Assembly (NCBI GenBank): GCA_031548515.1
Contig: JAVBRB010000009.1
Coordinates: forward strand, 1 to 64,000
DNA length: 64,000 nt
From: UBA940 sp031548515
Lineage (GTDB): Bacteria; Bacteroidota; Bacteroidia; Bacteroidales; Rikenellaceae
Direction of reading: 5' to 3'
Shown: in pieces, positions 43,648 to 51,467 of the stretch
Layout: every line of letters starts with the position of its first letter
How positions within the stretch are numbered: position 1 is the stretch's first letter
The notes under the pieces: model-generated
What the model saw: the letters and a program-made list of their open reading frames with translations, nothing else
What the model was told of the DNA's origin: nothing
Database searches by the model: none
Translations under genes and position numbers: made by a program

Positions 43648-44565
43648 TTAACGATAAAATTTCAGCATCGCCTCCGCATGGCGTTTAATTTCCTCTCGGA
43701 GTCGTACCGGCTCCAACACTTCTATGTTCTCGCCATGCGACAACAACTCCTGTACAAAGTCGTAGGTAATCAGCACGAAGTATTGGAAGTCAGCATAGTC
43801 AGGCTTTTTATCAATCTCTTTTTGTGAGGCATGCAACGGCAGCGAGAGTATATATTCAGCCTGCTCGCCGTAAACACGGATTTTCACAGTGGTAGGCTTG
43901 TCGTCAACGCTCCATGTAATCCCGAAACTGTTGCCGAAAAAATCATCCTCGTTCATGTCCGGCATCGTGAAGCGTTCCGCTGTCCGACTCAAACGCTGCA
44001 ACCGGTCGAGCGAGAACGTATAAATTCGCCCCATTTCCCGGCAGTAGCCCACCAAGTACCAACGTCTGCGGAATAACTTTAGAAAATATGGTTCTACCAT
44101 ATATTCCGCCGGTTGGTTCTCGTGGAATCGTTGGTACTCAATAGTTATCACTACTGACTCATTGATTGTATCAATGATCGGACGCAAAAAATGCTCCCCG
44201 GCAGGCGCAGGCTCAAACAATACGCGATTCCGTAGCTTGGCGTCTCCGGCGATTATGTTTTTCAATGACAGGGTTTCCACAATCCAACCCGTCAGAGCGT
44301 TCTGCCCAACATCTTCGGGGTATTTTATGCGGTATTTATTTCCCTTAATACATTCTATTTCGATGTCGAATATATCGGGGATGTCACGGTCTATATGGTT
44401 GCGAAACGTCCTCGGCGCATATTCTTCCCCGCCGGACATTTCAGTATCAGCCTGCCAGCGCTCTGATATTTCACGCCTGCTTATACCGTTGTCACCAGCC
44501 CTGTAAATCGTGTCGAGCAGCCATATCAGGCGTTTTACAGTATTTCCTACTTTCTCTCTTCCCAT
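43648..44565 (-). CDS. WYL-domain transcriptional regulator (full length, BrxR/CapW-like layout)
   Basis: 305 residues. The N-terminal winged helix (about 1-70, GNTVKRLIWLLDTIYRAGDNGISRREISERW) is followed by a WYL domain at about 115-190, with the signature RRRWYLVGYCREM. A C-terminal WCX-type domain extends from about 215 to 305 (TTVKIRVYGEQAEYILSLPLHASQ). Regulators with this plan (CapW, BrxR) repress defence operons and are released on phage infection. Its promoter carries palindrome TGCCATTTTAAGGCA, which recurs in front of the UDG-like operon. It is the most likely controller of both. It precedes the WG-repeat gene by 4 bp. Confidence 0.9.
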   Translation of the reverse strand: MGREKVGNTVKRLIWLLDTIYRAGDNGISRREISERWQADTEMSGGEEYAPRTFRNHIDRDIPDIFDIEIECIKGNKYRIKYPEDVGQNALTGWIVETLSLKNIIAGDAKLRNRVLFEPAPAGEHFLRPIIDTINESVVITIEYQRFHENQPAEYMVEPYFLKLFRRRWYLVGYCREMGRIYTFSLDRLQRLSRTAERFTMPDMNEDDFFGNSFGITWSVDDKPTTVKIRVYGEQAEYILSLPLHASQKEIDKKPDYADFQYFVLITYDFVQELLSHGENIEVLEPVRLREEIKRHAEAMLKFYR

Positions 44566-44586
44566 TGTTCTTTGAATTTGTTACCA

Positions 44587-44620
44587 CAAAGATAGAAATA
44601 AGCTGTGCCATTTTAAGGCA
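44587..44620 (-). promoter_or_regulatory. Promoter and operator of the WYL-WG operon
   Basis: On the minus strand, palindrome TGCCTTAAAATGGCA (44,620-44,606), then exactly 11 bp, then -7 box TATCTTTG (44,594-44,587). The geometry is identical to the divergent promoter at 42,170-42,222. The WYL ATG is 22 bp further on (44,565). Confidence 0.7.
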
Positions 44621-44637
44621 TAGATGCTGTAGAATAC

Positions 44638-45888
44638 CTATACAGCATTTGCTCTGATTGATCCTTGATTTTCCCAGACTTTGCGCATGACTTTCTTGAG
44701 TCCTTTTGCATCGCTGTTTACATATATTCGCGCTATGGCGAGGTCCTTATCCCCAAGAAGCTGCGCGACTTCAAATTCATTCGCGCCGTTGTTTGCGAGG
44801 TTGGTAGCGAACGTGTGCCTGCTGACATGAAAACTCAGATGTTTAGATATGTTCGCCATTTTAGCCAACAGTTTTAGATTATTGTTGATGGTCTGCCCCT
44901 CGATGCGGTCGAAAACATACTCGCCGGTGCGGTTATGACCGTTCAGCATTATAATTGCCAGCGCCTGATTGCTCAACGGAACATGGACGTTATTGCCGGT
45001 TTTGACCTGCACCTTTTCGAGAGCCTCGTACCGGCCGTTGCTCTGGATAAGATGCTCCCACTTCAAATCCTGCATATCCGAGTAGCGTAGCCCCGTTTCG
45101 CAGCAGAAGATGAACATTTTATGCGACAGCCTCATGGAGCGAATAGCATCTGCCGGTAACTTGATCTCTTTGAAACGCTGATACTCGTCGGAATCAAGGA
45201 ATACCGTGCGACCTTCACATTTCGGAAATAGATTATTGTAATGATTGAAAGGGTTGTCTATCGTGTAGCCCTCGTGAATGGCGTACCGTATGACCGCACG
45301 CAGCCCCACCAGCCGCTTTGCAACAGTCCCGTTCATGTTTTCTCGCTCGTCTTGAAGATATTTCCGGTACTCGCGGACGAATCCAAGATTTATGTTCTTT
45401 ATGGAGACAAGTTGCCCGTATCGTTCTTTTGCAAATTCGCAGACGATTCTTTTGTGGGTCTGGTAATTGATGATCGTATTGCTGCGCTTGTCAAAAGTTC
45501 GGAGGTAGTCGATATACAGGTCAAAAATCTCTTCCAACGTGGCGCTGTCGCGTTTCTTTTCTGTCCGAGGTGCAACTATAGCATCTTTGTTTAACAACGA
45601 CCTGATTTCCTCGATAGTGGTTTTGTCAAGATTGCCGTCGAGTGTCCGCTGGATAACGAATGCCTCGAAATCAGATTCCGTATTTTTTAGGTAACGGTTC
45701 GCTGTGATGGCGTAGGCGCTCGTGCCTTTGATGCGGCATTTGCTTTTATCCCAATCTGCCGGACGAGCATGATATTGCGTAGGCAGTTTCGTGTATCTGC
45801 CCTGACAAAGGATTTTGAGGTCGATCCGTTTTTCCTCGGTTTTTGTGTCGAGGTCAGTCCGCAGAATAGGTTTGATTTTAACTTTCAT
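44638..45888 (-). CDS. Tyrosine recombinase (site-specific integrase)
   Basis: 416 residues, Bacteroidota phage-type integrase. An Arm-DNA-binding beta domain lies at about 1-95 (RIDLKILCQGRYTKLPTQ). A SAM-like core-binding domain lies at about 120-220 (TLEEIFDLYIDYLRTF). The catalytic domain carries ETGLRYSDMQDLKW (first Arg), HVSRHTFATNLANNG (His-x-x-Arg) and the nucleophile Tyr in IARIYVNSDAKGL. It probably recombines the element at tRNA-Arg. It is at the right part of the element rather than adjacent to an att site. Confidence 0.95.
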   Translation of the reverse strand: MKVKIKPILRTDLDTKTEEKRIDLKILCQGRYTKLPTQYHARPADWDKSKCRIKGTSAYAITANRYLKNTESDFEAFVIQRTLDGNLDKTTIEEIRSLLNKDAIVAPRTEKKRDSATLEEIFDLYIDYLRTFDKRSNTIINYQTHKRIVCEFAKERYGQLVSIKNINLGFVREYRKYLQDERENMNGTVAKRLVGLRAVIRYAIHEGYTIDNPFNHYNNLFPKCEGRTVFLDSDEYQRFKEIKLPADAIRSMRLSHKMFIFCCETGLRYSDMQDLKWEHLIQSNGRYEALEKVQVKTGNNVHVPLSNQALAIIMLNGHNRTGEYVFDRIEGQTINNNLKLLAKMANISKHLSFHVSRHTFATNLANNGANEFEVAQLLGDKDLAIARIYVNSDAKGLKKVMRKVWENQGSIRANAV

Positions 45889-46055
45889 AGTGTTGATCTT
45901 TTAATCGTTGTACGAAGACCGTTCTTCCCTTACATATAGTACCGGAGCGGGCTTGCACAAGTGGGAAATTTTCCCTTCTCGAACACTAATTAAGCTAATT
46001 GTTTTATATTCAGATCAATGGTGCGATAAAATATTTCTTGATAAGATAAATTGAG

Positions 46056-46086
46056 TTTGCAAACTATCTTAAAATGAGTATTTTTG
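46056..46086 (+). promoter_or_regulatory. Promoter of the AlbA_2 ATP-binding protein gene
   Basis: TTTG at 46,056-46,059, 19 bp, then TATTTTTG at 46,079-46,086. It is an exact match to the Bacteroidota consensus, and it supports the ATG at 46,114 rather than 46,084. Confidence 0.65.
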
Positions 46087-46113
46087 GAATCTATTTGTTA
46101 CAAATCAAGAATA

Positions 46114-47568
46114 ATGCATAAAACGATCAACTTAACAGAGGCTGAGGTAAACGAATTCACCATTAGACAAGAGAATCATTTTTTTGATAGAAAGTCTAAG
46201 GCAGTCGATGGGAAGGGTATACAAAAAGCCATAACTGCCTTTGCCAATGCAGATGGAGGGGATGTGATCATAGGCGTAAAGGACGAAAAAGATGAACCAG
46301 ACTCAAAAAAGCGATGGGATGGCTTTATTAAGTTAGAAGACTGCAATTACATATTTCAAAATATACAGGAAATAACACCATCGGTATCTCATTCAGTTTG
46401 CTATCTTAAGCATCCAGTATATAAAACTTTTGCAGTTCAGATTACCATAGATAAAGGCTCTGCCGTACATTCAACGTCTAATGGTACCATATATGTACGG
46501 GCTGGAGCGCAATCGACCCCTCTTAAAGAGCATCAAAGAATAACAGAATTATCCTTTGCAAAGGGAGAGCGTACTTATGAAGATACCATCTTAAAAGAAA
46601 GGTCTGCTGAAGATGTTTTTGAGAGTGCTGAAATAAAACGATTCCTGAATGATTATTCCCCTGCGACCAGTCCTGTTGATTTTTCATTAAATCAAGATTT
46701 GATAGATCGCAAAACATATGAGCCAAAGGTTGCAGGGATATTGCTTTTCAATGATAATCCCATAGCAATTTTGCCGCGAAAATGTGGCATCAAGATTACC
46801 AGATACGATACATCTGAGTTGATTCCTGAGAGAGAGCATCTTAAAGAGCAAGTTACTATTGAGGGCAGTCTTTACAATCAAATCCAGAAAGCAATAGAAG
46901 AAATATCTCGAATAATGTCGAGCGTTAGTATTTATACTTCAACTGGGTTGGAGAGGGTGAAATATCCTCCCGAAACAATCCATGAAATAGTTGTCAATGC
47001 AGTGATACATCGAGATTATTCTATAAGTGATGACATTCAAATATTAATATACAACGATCGCATAGAAGTAATAAGTCCCGGTAAGCTACCTGGCTACATT
47101 ACTGTAGAAAACATCTTAGATGAACGATTTACACGTAATGCCAAGATAGTCAGGAATCTACATAAATATAAAAATGCGCCTAATAAAGATATAGGAGAGG
47201 GGCTTAATACTGCTTTCCAAAAAATGGCAGACTGGAAATTATCAAAACCTCAAATATGTGAAGAAGGAAGTTCTGTCAAGGTGATTATTTCACATACGCC
47301 ATTAGCGAGTCCAGAGGAGATGGTTTTAGAATATCTTCATAATAATCCTAAAATAACAAATGTTATTGGCCGTGGATTAACTAATATTAGATCAGAAAAT
47401 GTCATGAAAAGAGTTTTCTACAAGCTTCGTGATGAAGGATTGATCGAACCTATAATTAGTCGAAAAGGGAACTCTACAGTAGCATGGCGAATAAAACCCG
47501 TTAAGGAAGGTGAAACAAATCGAGGAGAAGCGCATAGAATAGATGCAACACAAGGAACGCTATTTTAA
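46114..47568 (+). CDS. AlbA_2/Schlafen-like ATP-binding protein
   Basis: 484 residues from MHKTINLTEAEVNEFTIRQE. The N-terminal AlbA_2 domain spans 15-135 (ENHFFDRKSKAVDGKGIQKAITAFANADGGDVIIGVKDE). A HATPase_c_4-type nucleotide-binding domain lies at about 235-400 (HEIVVNAVIHRDYSISDDI; IEVISPGKLPGYITVENI; NKDIGEGLNTAFQKM). A winged-helix end completes the protein (about 405-465). Such proteins are often cargo of mobile elements and occur in anti-phage loci, where the AlbA_2/Schlafen domain may act on RNA. Function is otherwise unknown. It is more AT-rich than its surroundings and lies just inside attR, on the plus strand, with its own promoter. Confidence 0.85.
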   Translation: MHKTINLTEAEVNEFTIRQENHFFDRKSKAVDGKGIQKAITAFANADGGDVIIGVKDEKDEPDSKKRWDGFIKLEDCNYIFQNIQEITPSVSHSVCYLKHPVYKTFAVQITIDKGSAVHSTSNGTIYVRAGAQSTPLKEHQRITELSFAKGERTYEDTILKERSAEDVFESAEIKRFLNDYSPATSPVDFSLNQDLIDRKTYEPKVAGILLFNDNPIAILPRKCGIKITRYDTSELIPEREHLKEQVTIEGSLYNQIQKAIEEISRIMSSVSIYTSTGLERVKYPPETIHEIVVNAVIHRDYSISDDIQILIYNDRIEVISPGKLPGYITVENILDERFTRNAKIVRNLHKYKNAPNKDIGEGLNTAFQKMADWKLSKPQICEEGSSVKVIISHTPLASPEEMVLEYLHNNPKITNVIGRGLTNIRSENVMKRVFYKLRDEGLIEPIISRKGNSTVAWRIKPVKEGETNRGEAHRIDATQGTLF

Positions 47569-47574
47569 TAAGGT

Positions 47575-47765
47575 TCGATTTTAGGGTTGGAATTTTGGGT
47601 GGAAATGACCATTCATGACCCAACGCTGAAATCAAAAAGATCAAGCGGTACGAAAGTTTGATTCATTTGGAGCGATGATACGCCCATATGTTATTTGCGG
47701 TGAGACTACATAAAACCCATTCTAGTGATGCTTGGAATGGGGTTTTGTTTTGTCAGGATCGGATT
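47575..47765 (+). repeat. Right copy of the ~190-bp imperfect direct repeat containing attR
   Basis: It begins TCGATTTTAGGG, includes ATATGTTATTT and the intact core GCGGTGAGACTAC, and then the hairpin and CGGATTTAGG. It aligns with 35,546-35,737 with many substitutions. Confidence 0.7.
47697..47709 (+). repeat. Right attachment core (attR)
   Basis: GCGGTGAGACTAC is identical to the tRNA 3' end and, like it, is followed by a terminator-like hairpin (47,712-47,746). Confidence 0.8.
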
Positions 47766-47815
47766 TAGGACATGGGTTACGCTTAAGCGGCTCATGTATT
47801 CTCAAATCAAGGATA

Positions 47816-48619
47816 TCACTTCTTCAACTCCCCCAAGAGAAGCTGCAGAGCCGGAGATGCGCATGTTCCATGGTCGAATCCCGGGAGACTATAGTATTTC
47901 ACAGTCTTGTTGCCGACGCTAAGAAGAGCCTGATACAGGAAATAATTCTCGGCAACGCGCTGCGGCAACTCTATCTCAGGTTGTCCGCATACAAGCGTAA
48001 TGGGAGCAGTGGCTGCCGTTATATGATAGAGTGGGGCGTACCGGTCGATATAAGGGACGGTTTCGCTCAGTCCCATTTCCGCGCGGATGGCGTTATGTGT
48101 CACGCACTGTCCGCTGATAGGCCAGTAAGATACGATATCGGCTGCCGCGTCTATGCCGTATTTTCCCAGATAACCCTTGTCGAGAGCAAGCATCAGGGTG
48201 AGGTAGCCGCCCGCCGAATGCCCGGCGACGATGATCTTCGACGGATCTCCACCGTATTGCGCGATATTCTTTTTCGTCCACGCGACCGCCGCGGCCGCAT
48301 CTTCTATGTAGGACGGATGTTGTGCTCTCGGACTGAGGCGGTAGTTTACCGCCACCACACAGATGCCCTTCTCCTGAAGTTCGGTCGGGATATGTTTCTC
48401 GCCTCCGGTCAGCCCGCCTCCGTGGAACCACACTACAACCTGCACGCCGGTCCCGCCGTCGGGATAATAGACATCCGCCATACACCTTTCGGAAGCGTAT
48501 TTGTCGGCCGTTTCGATACGGTAGGGGATGTTTTTAGCGGTTTTGTAAGCCTGGGCGTGCAGGGCGACGGCTGCAAAGGTAAAAAGTGCGGCGCAAAAGA
48601 GGCGTTTGAAAAGTTTCAT
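47816..48619 (-). CDS. Secreted alpha/beta-hydrolase (esterase)
   Basis: 267 residues from MKLFKRLFCAALFTFAAVALHAQ (48,619), a clear signal peptide. A longer frame starts at 48,652, inside the -7 box region. The oxyanion-hole motif HGGGL is in VVWFHGGGLTGG, the nucleophile elbow is GHSAGG (VAGHSAGGYLTLM), and the likely catalytic His is in GFDHGTC. This is the hormone-sensitive-lipase/BD-FAE type, often acting on acyl esters of sugars or aryl esters. The substrate is unknown. It lies directly outside the right end of the integrated element. The -7 box TATCTTTG on the minus strand is at about 48,653-48,660. Confidence 0.88.
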   Translation of the reverse strand: MKLFKRLFCAALFTFAAVALHAQAYKTAKNIPYRIETADKYASERCMADVYYPDGGTGVQVVVWFHGGGLTGGEKHIPTELQEKGICVVAVNYRLSPRAQHPSYIEDAAAAVAWTKKNIAQYGGDPSKIIVAGHSAGGYLTLMLALDKGYLGKYGIDAAADIVSYWPISGQCVTHNAIRAEMGLSETVPYIDRYAPLYHITAATAPITLVCGQPEIELPQRVAENYFLYQALLSVGNKTVKYYSLPGFDHGTCASPALQLLLGELKK

Positions 48620-48669
48620 ACTGTCTGTTTTTTTGACGGTTCCGTTTTTCAAAGATATAAATAAAACAT

Positions 48670-48677
48670 TATCTTTG
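48670..48677 (+). promoter_or_regulatory. Putative -7 box for the V-ATPase operon
   Basis: TATCTTTG on the plus strand, with no clear -33 element. The leader to the first gene would be about 170 bases and contains a 35-codon open frame (48,736-48,843). Confidence 0.4.
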
Positions 48678-48851
48678 TCTGTTTCGTATGAAGCAGGGGT
48701 AATTTTTTGAATTTTATACCGTCCTGAGGGCCTTTATGCGCAAGAATTGCCGGGATTTTGTCCTGATTGCCATGCCTGAATGTGAGAAAACGGCGACAAT
48801 TGCTTTGCGTGGGAAACATGAGATTGAAAAAGATAATATATAGAACCGACT

Positions 48852-49469
48852 ATGGAAAATAAACTCGAACAGTTAACGCAGAAACTCTACGAAGAGGGCC
48901 TCGCCAAAGGGCGCTCAGAAGGAGACAGAATGATATCCGATGCACAGGCAAAGGCGAAGAAAACGATCGCCGAAGCTGAAACTGAAGCTGCCGGTATCGT
49001 CAAAAGGGCGCACGCCCAGGCAGAAGACCTTCGTAAAAATACCATGACCGAGATATCGCTGGCGGGGAAACAGGCTATGGGAAGGATCAGGGAGGAGATC
49101 GCTTCGATGATCGTCGCCAAAAGCGTTGCGAACGGAGTCAAGCAGGCCAATATGGATCCGGCCTTCATTAAGGAGATACTGTTGGCGGTGGCGAAAAACT
49201 GGAACGGCGCTTCGTCGGAAAAAATTGCACTGAAGGCTCTTCTGCCAGCCGATAAACAGAAAGAACTCGATGCGGCTTTCGAAAAGAGCGCCAAGGAACT
49301 GTTGGCCGGAGGAATTGAAGTCGGTTACGGCCGGGATGTCCGCAGCGGTTTCAAAGTAGGCGCAAAAGACGGCGGCTATTATATCAGCTTTTCCGACGAA
49401 GATTTCGACGCCCTTCTGGGACAATACCTGCGTGAAAAGGTTTTCAAAATCCTGTACGACAAGCAATAA
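48852..49469 (+). CDS. vatE: V-type ATPase subunit E
   Basis: 205 residues, peripheral stalk subunit. The first 90 residues form a long charged helix (YEEGLAKGRSEGDRMISDAQAKAKKTIAEAE), followed by a small C-terminal domain (GGYYISFSDEDFDALLGQYL). It is the first gene of the operon E-DUF2764-HExxH protein-A-B-D-I-K. Its stop overlaps the DUF2764 start by one base. Confidence 0.88.
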   Translation: MENKLEQLTQKLYEEGLAKGRSEGDRMISDAQAKAKKTIAEAETEAAGIVKRAHAQAEDLRKNTMTEISLAGKQAMGRIREEIASMIVAKSVANGVKQANMDPAFIKEILLAVAKNWNGASSEKIALKALLPADKQKELDAAFEKSAKELLAGGIEVGYGRDVRSGFKVGAKDGGYYISFSDEDFDALLGQYLREKVFKILYDKQ

Positions 49470-50374
49470 TGTTTGGAAGTAAACAATATTACGGCTTGGT
49501 TGCGGGCCTATGCGAGTATGCGCTCGAAGCTGACAACAAGGGGTTCGATGCGAAATCTGTCGTTGAGGAGATACGCGCGGAATTCTCTGCCACAGACCGA
49601 CGCGTACTGGAACTTTTCTACGGTTGGTATGATATAGCCAATATAGTTAACATTCGCGCGGGACGTTCGCAGTTCAATGAACTGGGGAATTTCACGCGCG
49701 AAGAACTCGCCGCTGAACTGGAAAAGCCCGAAAATCTTCCAGTGTGGATGGCGAAAGTGGTCGATGCCTACCGTGATCCCGAAAATGCCGATTATGACGA
49801 GGTAGACACTTCGTGCCGTTTAGAACGCGCGTTGTTCGAGGCTTATTATGCCGAATGCGCCAGGTCGAAGAACCGCTTTATCCGCGAATGGAACCGTTTC
49901 GACCGCAATCTGCGCAACGTGATAGCGGCATACACCGCCCGAAGCAAGGATATGCCGGTTGTAGACAGCCTCGTGGGTTCGGATGACATAGTATTGTCGC
50001 TCTCGCGTTCGTCGGCTTCCGATTTCGGATTGAAAGGAGAACTGGAGTACATAGATAACCTGCTCGGCGCGCTGGGCGATCAGGCGAATATCGTCGAGAA
50101 GGAACGTACGATAGACCTCATACGCTGGGACAAGGCCGATGAACTTACCGAATTCGAAGATTTCAGCACCGACGTTGTGCTGGCCTATCTGGTGAAGGTA
50201 AATATCATACAGCGATGGATGGCGCTCGATCCGCAGACCGGACGCGGGATGTACGAAAAACTGCTTGCCTCGATGAGCGCCGCCGACAAGATACGCGGCC
50301 GCCGGAGCAGTCCGAACGACGGGACGGAAGGAGCTGATACCGATAATGCTATCCCGGCTGACGAGAGTAGGTAA
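49469..50374 (+). CDS. DUF2764 protein of the V-ATPase operon
   Basis: 301 residues. The opening QYYGLVAGLCEYALEADNKG and the all-helical, acidic body match DUF2764, which in Bacteroidota V-ATPase operons takes the place of subunit C (and perhaps F or G). Sequence similarity to subunit C is too weak to see by eye. It overlaps subunit E by one base, so it is translationally coupled. The next gene starts 3 bp after the stop. Confidence 0.85.
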   Translation: MFGSKQYYGLVAGLCEYALEADNKGFDAKSVVEEIRAEFSATDRRVLELFYGWYDIANIVNIRAGRSQFNELGNFTREELAAELEKPENLPVWMAKVVDAYRDPENADYDEVDTSCRLERALFEAYYAECARSKNRFIREWNRFDRNLRNVIAAYTARSKDMPVVDSLVGSDDIVLSLSRSSASDFGLKGELEYIDNLLGALGDQANIVEKERTIDLIRWDKADELTEFEDFSTDVVLAYLVKVNIIQRWMALDPQTGRGMYEKLLASMSAADKIRGRRSSPNDGTEGADTDNAIPADESR

Positions 50375-50377
50375 GGA

Positions 50378-51430
50378 ATGAAATTTCTCGGCGCCATAGC
50401 GATGATATTGTTTGTACATGCAACTGATATGCGGGCTAATCCCAGGATATCGGTCGATGAAAATCTGGAATTCGCTTTTGCTCTGACAACGCTGACCGGT
50501 TGCCCGGAGAATGACGGGTCGGGGGCTTTTCCGCTTCATACAACTCTGAACTTCAAACTTAAGGATGGGTATATGGCGTTGCTCGAAGGGTTCCGTTCTT
50601 CCGGGGAAATGAGATACATGAAAGAGGTGGAAGCCCAGGGATTCAAGACATATTCGCTCGTTTCAGGTATTTTGGCCGGTGTGGGGCCGGATGTCGATCC
50701 GGATTCGGAATGGATCCGCCAACTTCCCCTGTCCGATGAGAAGAAGTCTGCGGTGGTGGATTATTTCCGCGCTTTTTATACCCTCAAGGAGAAAACGGGT
50801 TTTTCGGCGGCTTATTCGGCAAACGTAAATGTATATAACGGGATATTGGAAAAGGAAAACCGTAAGGTTTCAATTGCCGGACTGATCAATGAGGTGGAGT
50901 CGTTTTTCCGAGATGTGAATTCCTCGTATGAAGTGTTGTTTGTTACATCTATGTGGCCTGGAGGGGCTTCGTGGTCATTCGACGGTAAGGTTTCGATTCT
51001 TATGGGGCCGAAATATGTGACAGACGGATTGCCCGATGCCGGAACGACGTCGGAATTGGAACATTTGATAATGCATGAATTTATACACCCCTTTGTCGGA
51101 CGTCTGTGCGGCCGTAATGCGGAAATTATCGGACAGTATTCCGCCTTGTATGAAGACGACAGGGCTGTTTTTGCAGGCAACCATGTGCCCGACTGGATTT
51201 CCGCCGTGGATGAAACCGCAACCCGGGCTGTCGAGGTAATACTTTGCAGCGGTACACAGAAAGAGTTGCAGGAAGCTGTCGCGGAACAGGAGAAACTGGG
51301 GTTTAAATATGTTCCGGCATTTGTCGAGGCGTTAGGGATACATTATCTGCCGTACCGGGATACAGTGGCCCTGGATGAGGTTTTTCCGGAGATACTGATT
51401 GCAACGTTCAGTTCCGTTACCAATACCTGA
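50378..51430 (+). CDS. Exported HExxH-motif protein (DUF4932-like)
   Basis: 350 residues. A signal peptide covers 1-20 (MKFLGAIAMILFVHATDMRA). The central region has the zinc-metallopeptidase-type motif IMHEFIHPFVG (HEFIH at about 227-231), and a conserved acidic residue appears further on in DETATRAVEVI. Overall layout (SVDENLEFAFALTTLTGCPE at the start, YFRAFYTLKEKTGF in the middle) resembles the DUF4932 family. It begins 3 bp after DUF2764 and ends 37 bp before subunit A, so it is embedded in the V-ATPase operon, which is unusual. Peptidase activity and any link to the ATPase are unproven. Confidence 0.65.
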   Translation: MKFLGAIAMILFVHATDMRANPRISVDENLEFAFALTTLTGCPENDGSGAFPLHTTLNFKLKDGYMALLEGFRSSGEMRYMKEVEAQGFKTYSLVSGILAGVGPDVDPDSEWIRQLPLSDEKKSAVVDYFRAFYTLKEKTGFSAAYSANVNVYNGILEKENRKVSIAGLINEVESFFRDVNSSYEVLFVTSMWPGGASWSFDGKVSILMGPKYVTDGLPDAGTTSELEHLIMHEFIHPFVGRLCGRNAEIIGQYSALYEDDRAVFAGNHVPDWISAVDETATRAVEVILCSGTQKELQEAVAEQEKLGFKYVPAFVEALGIHYLPYRDTVALDEVFPEILIATFSSVTNT

Positions 51431-51467
51431 CACTGAAAATAGAATATAATTAATCAAATAATACATA

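Larger units (their letters stand above)
35497..47709. mobile_element. Integrated element at tRNA-Arg(CCU), about 12.2 kb
   Basis: It is bounded by a 13-bp direct repeat of the tRNA 3' end (35,484-35,496 and 47,697-47,709). It contains a tyrosine integrase, a HTH excisionase-like gene, a D5/P4-type primase-helicase and a candidate rolling-circle initiator, together with WYL regulators and unknown cargo. There are no visible capsid, portal, terminase, relaxase or type IV secretion genes, so it resembles a phage satellite or a small integrative mobilisable element. Base composition is visibly more AT-rich than the flanks. Most genes run leftward; only the AlbA_2 gene next to the right end runs rightward. 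Confidence 0.85.

Noticed and set aside
35424..47709. CRISPR array or conjugation module in the integrated element
   Set aside because: No regularly spaced repeats, cas genes, relaxase or transfer genes were seen.
47732..48664. Plus-strand frame of 310 codons opposite the esterase
   Set aside because: It is antisense to a gene with a signal peptide and a complete catalytic triad, and it begins inside the att region.
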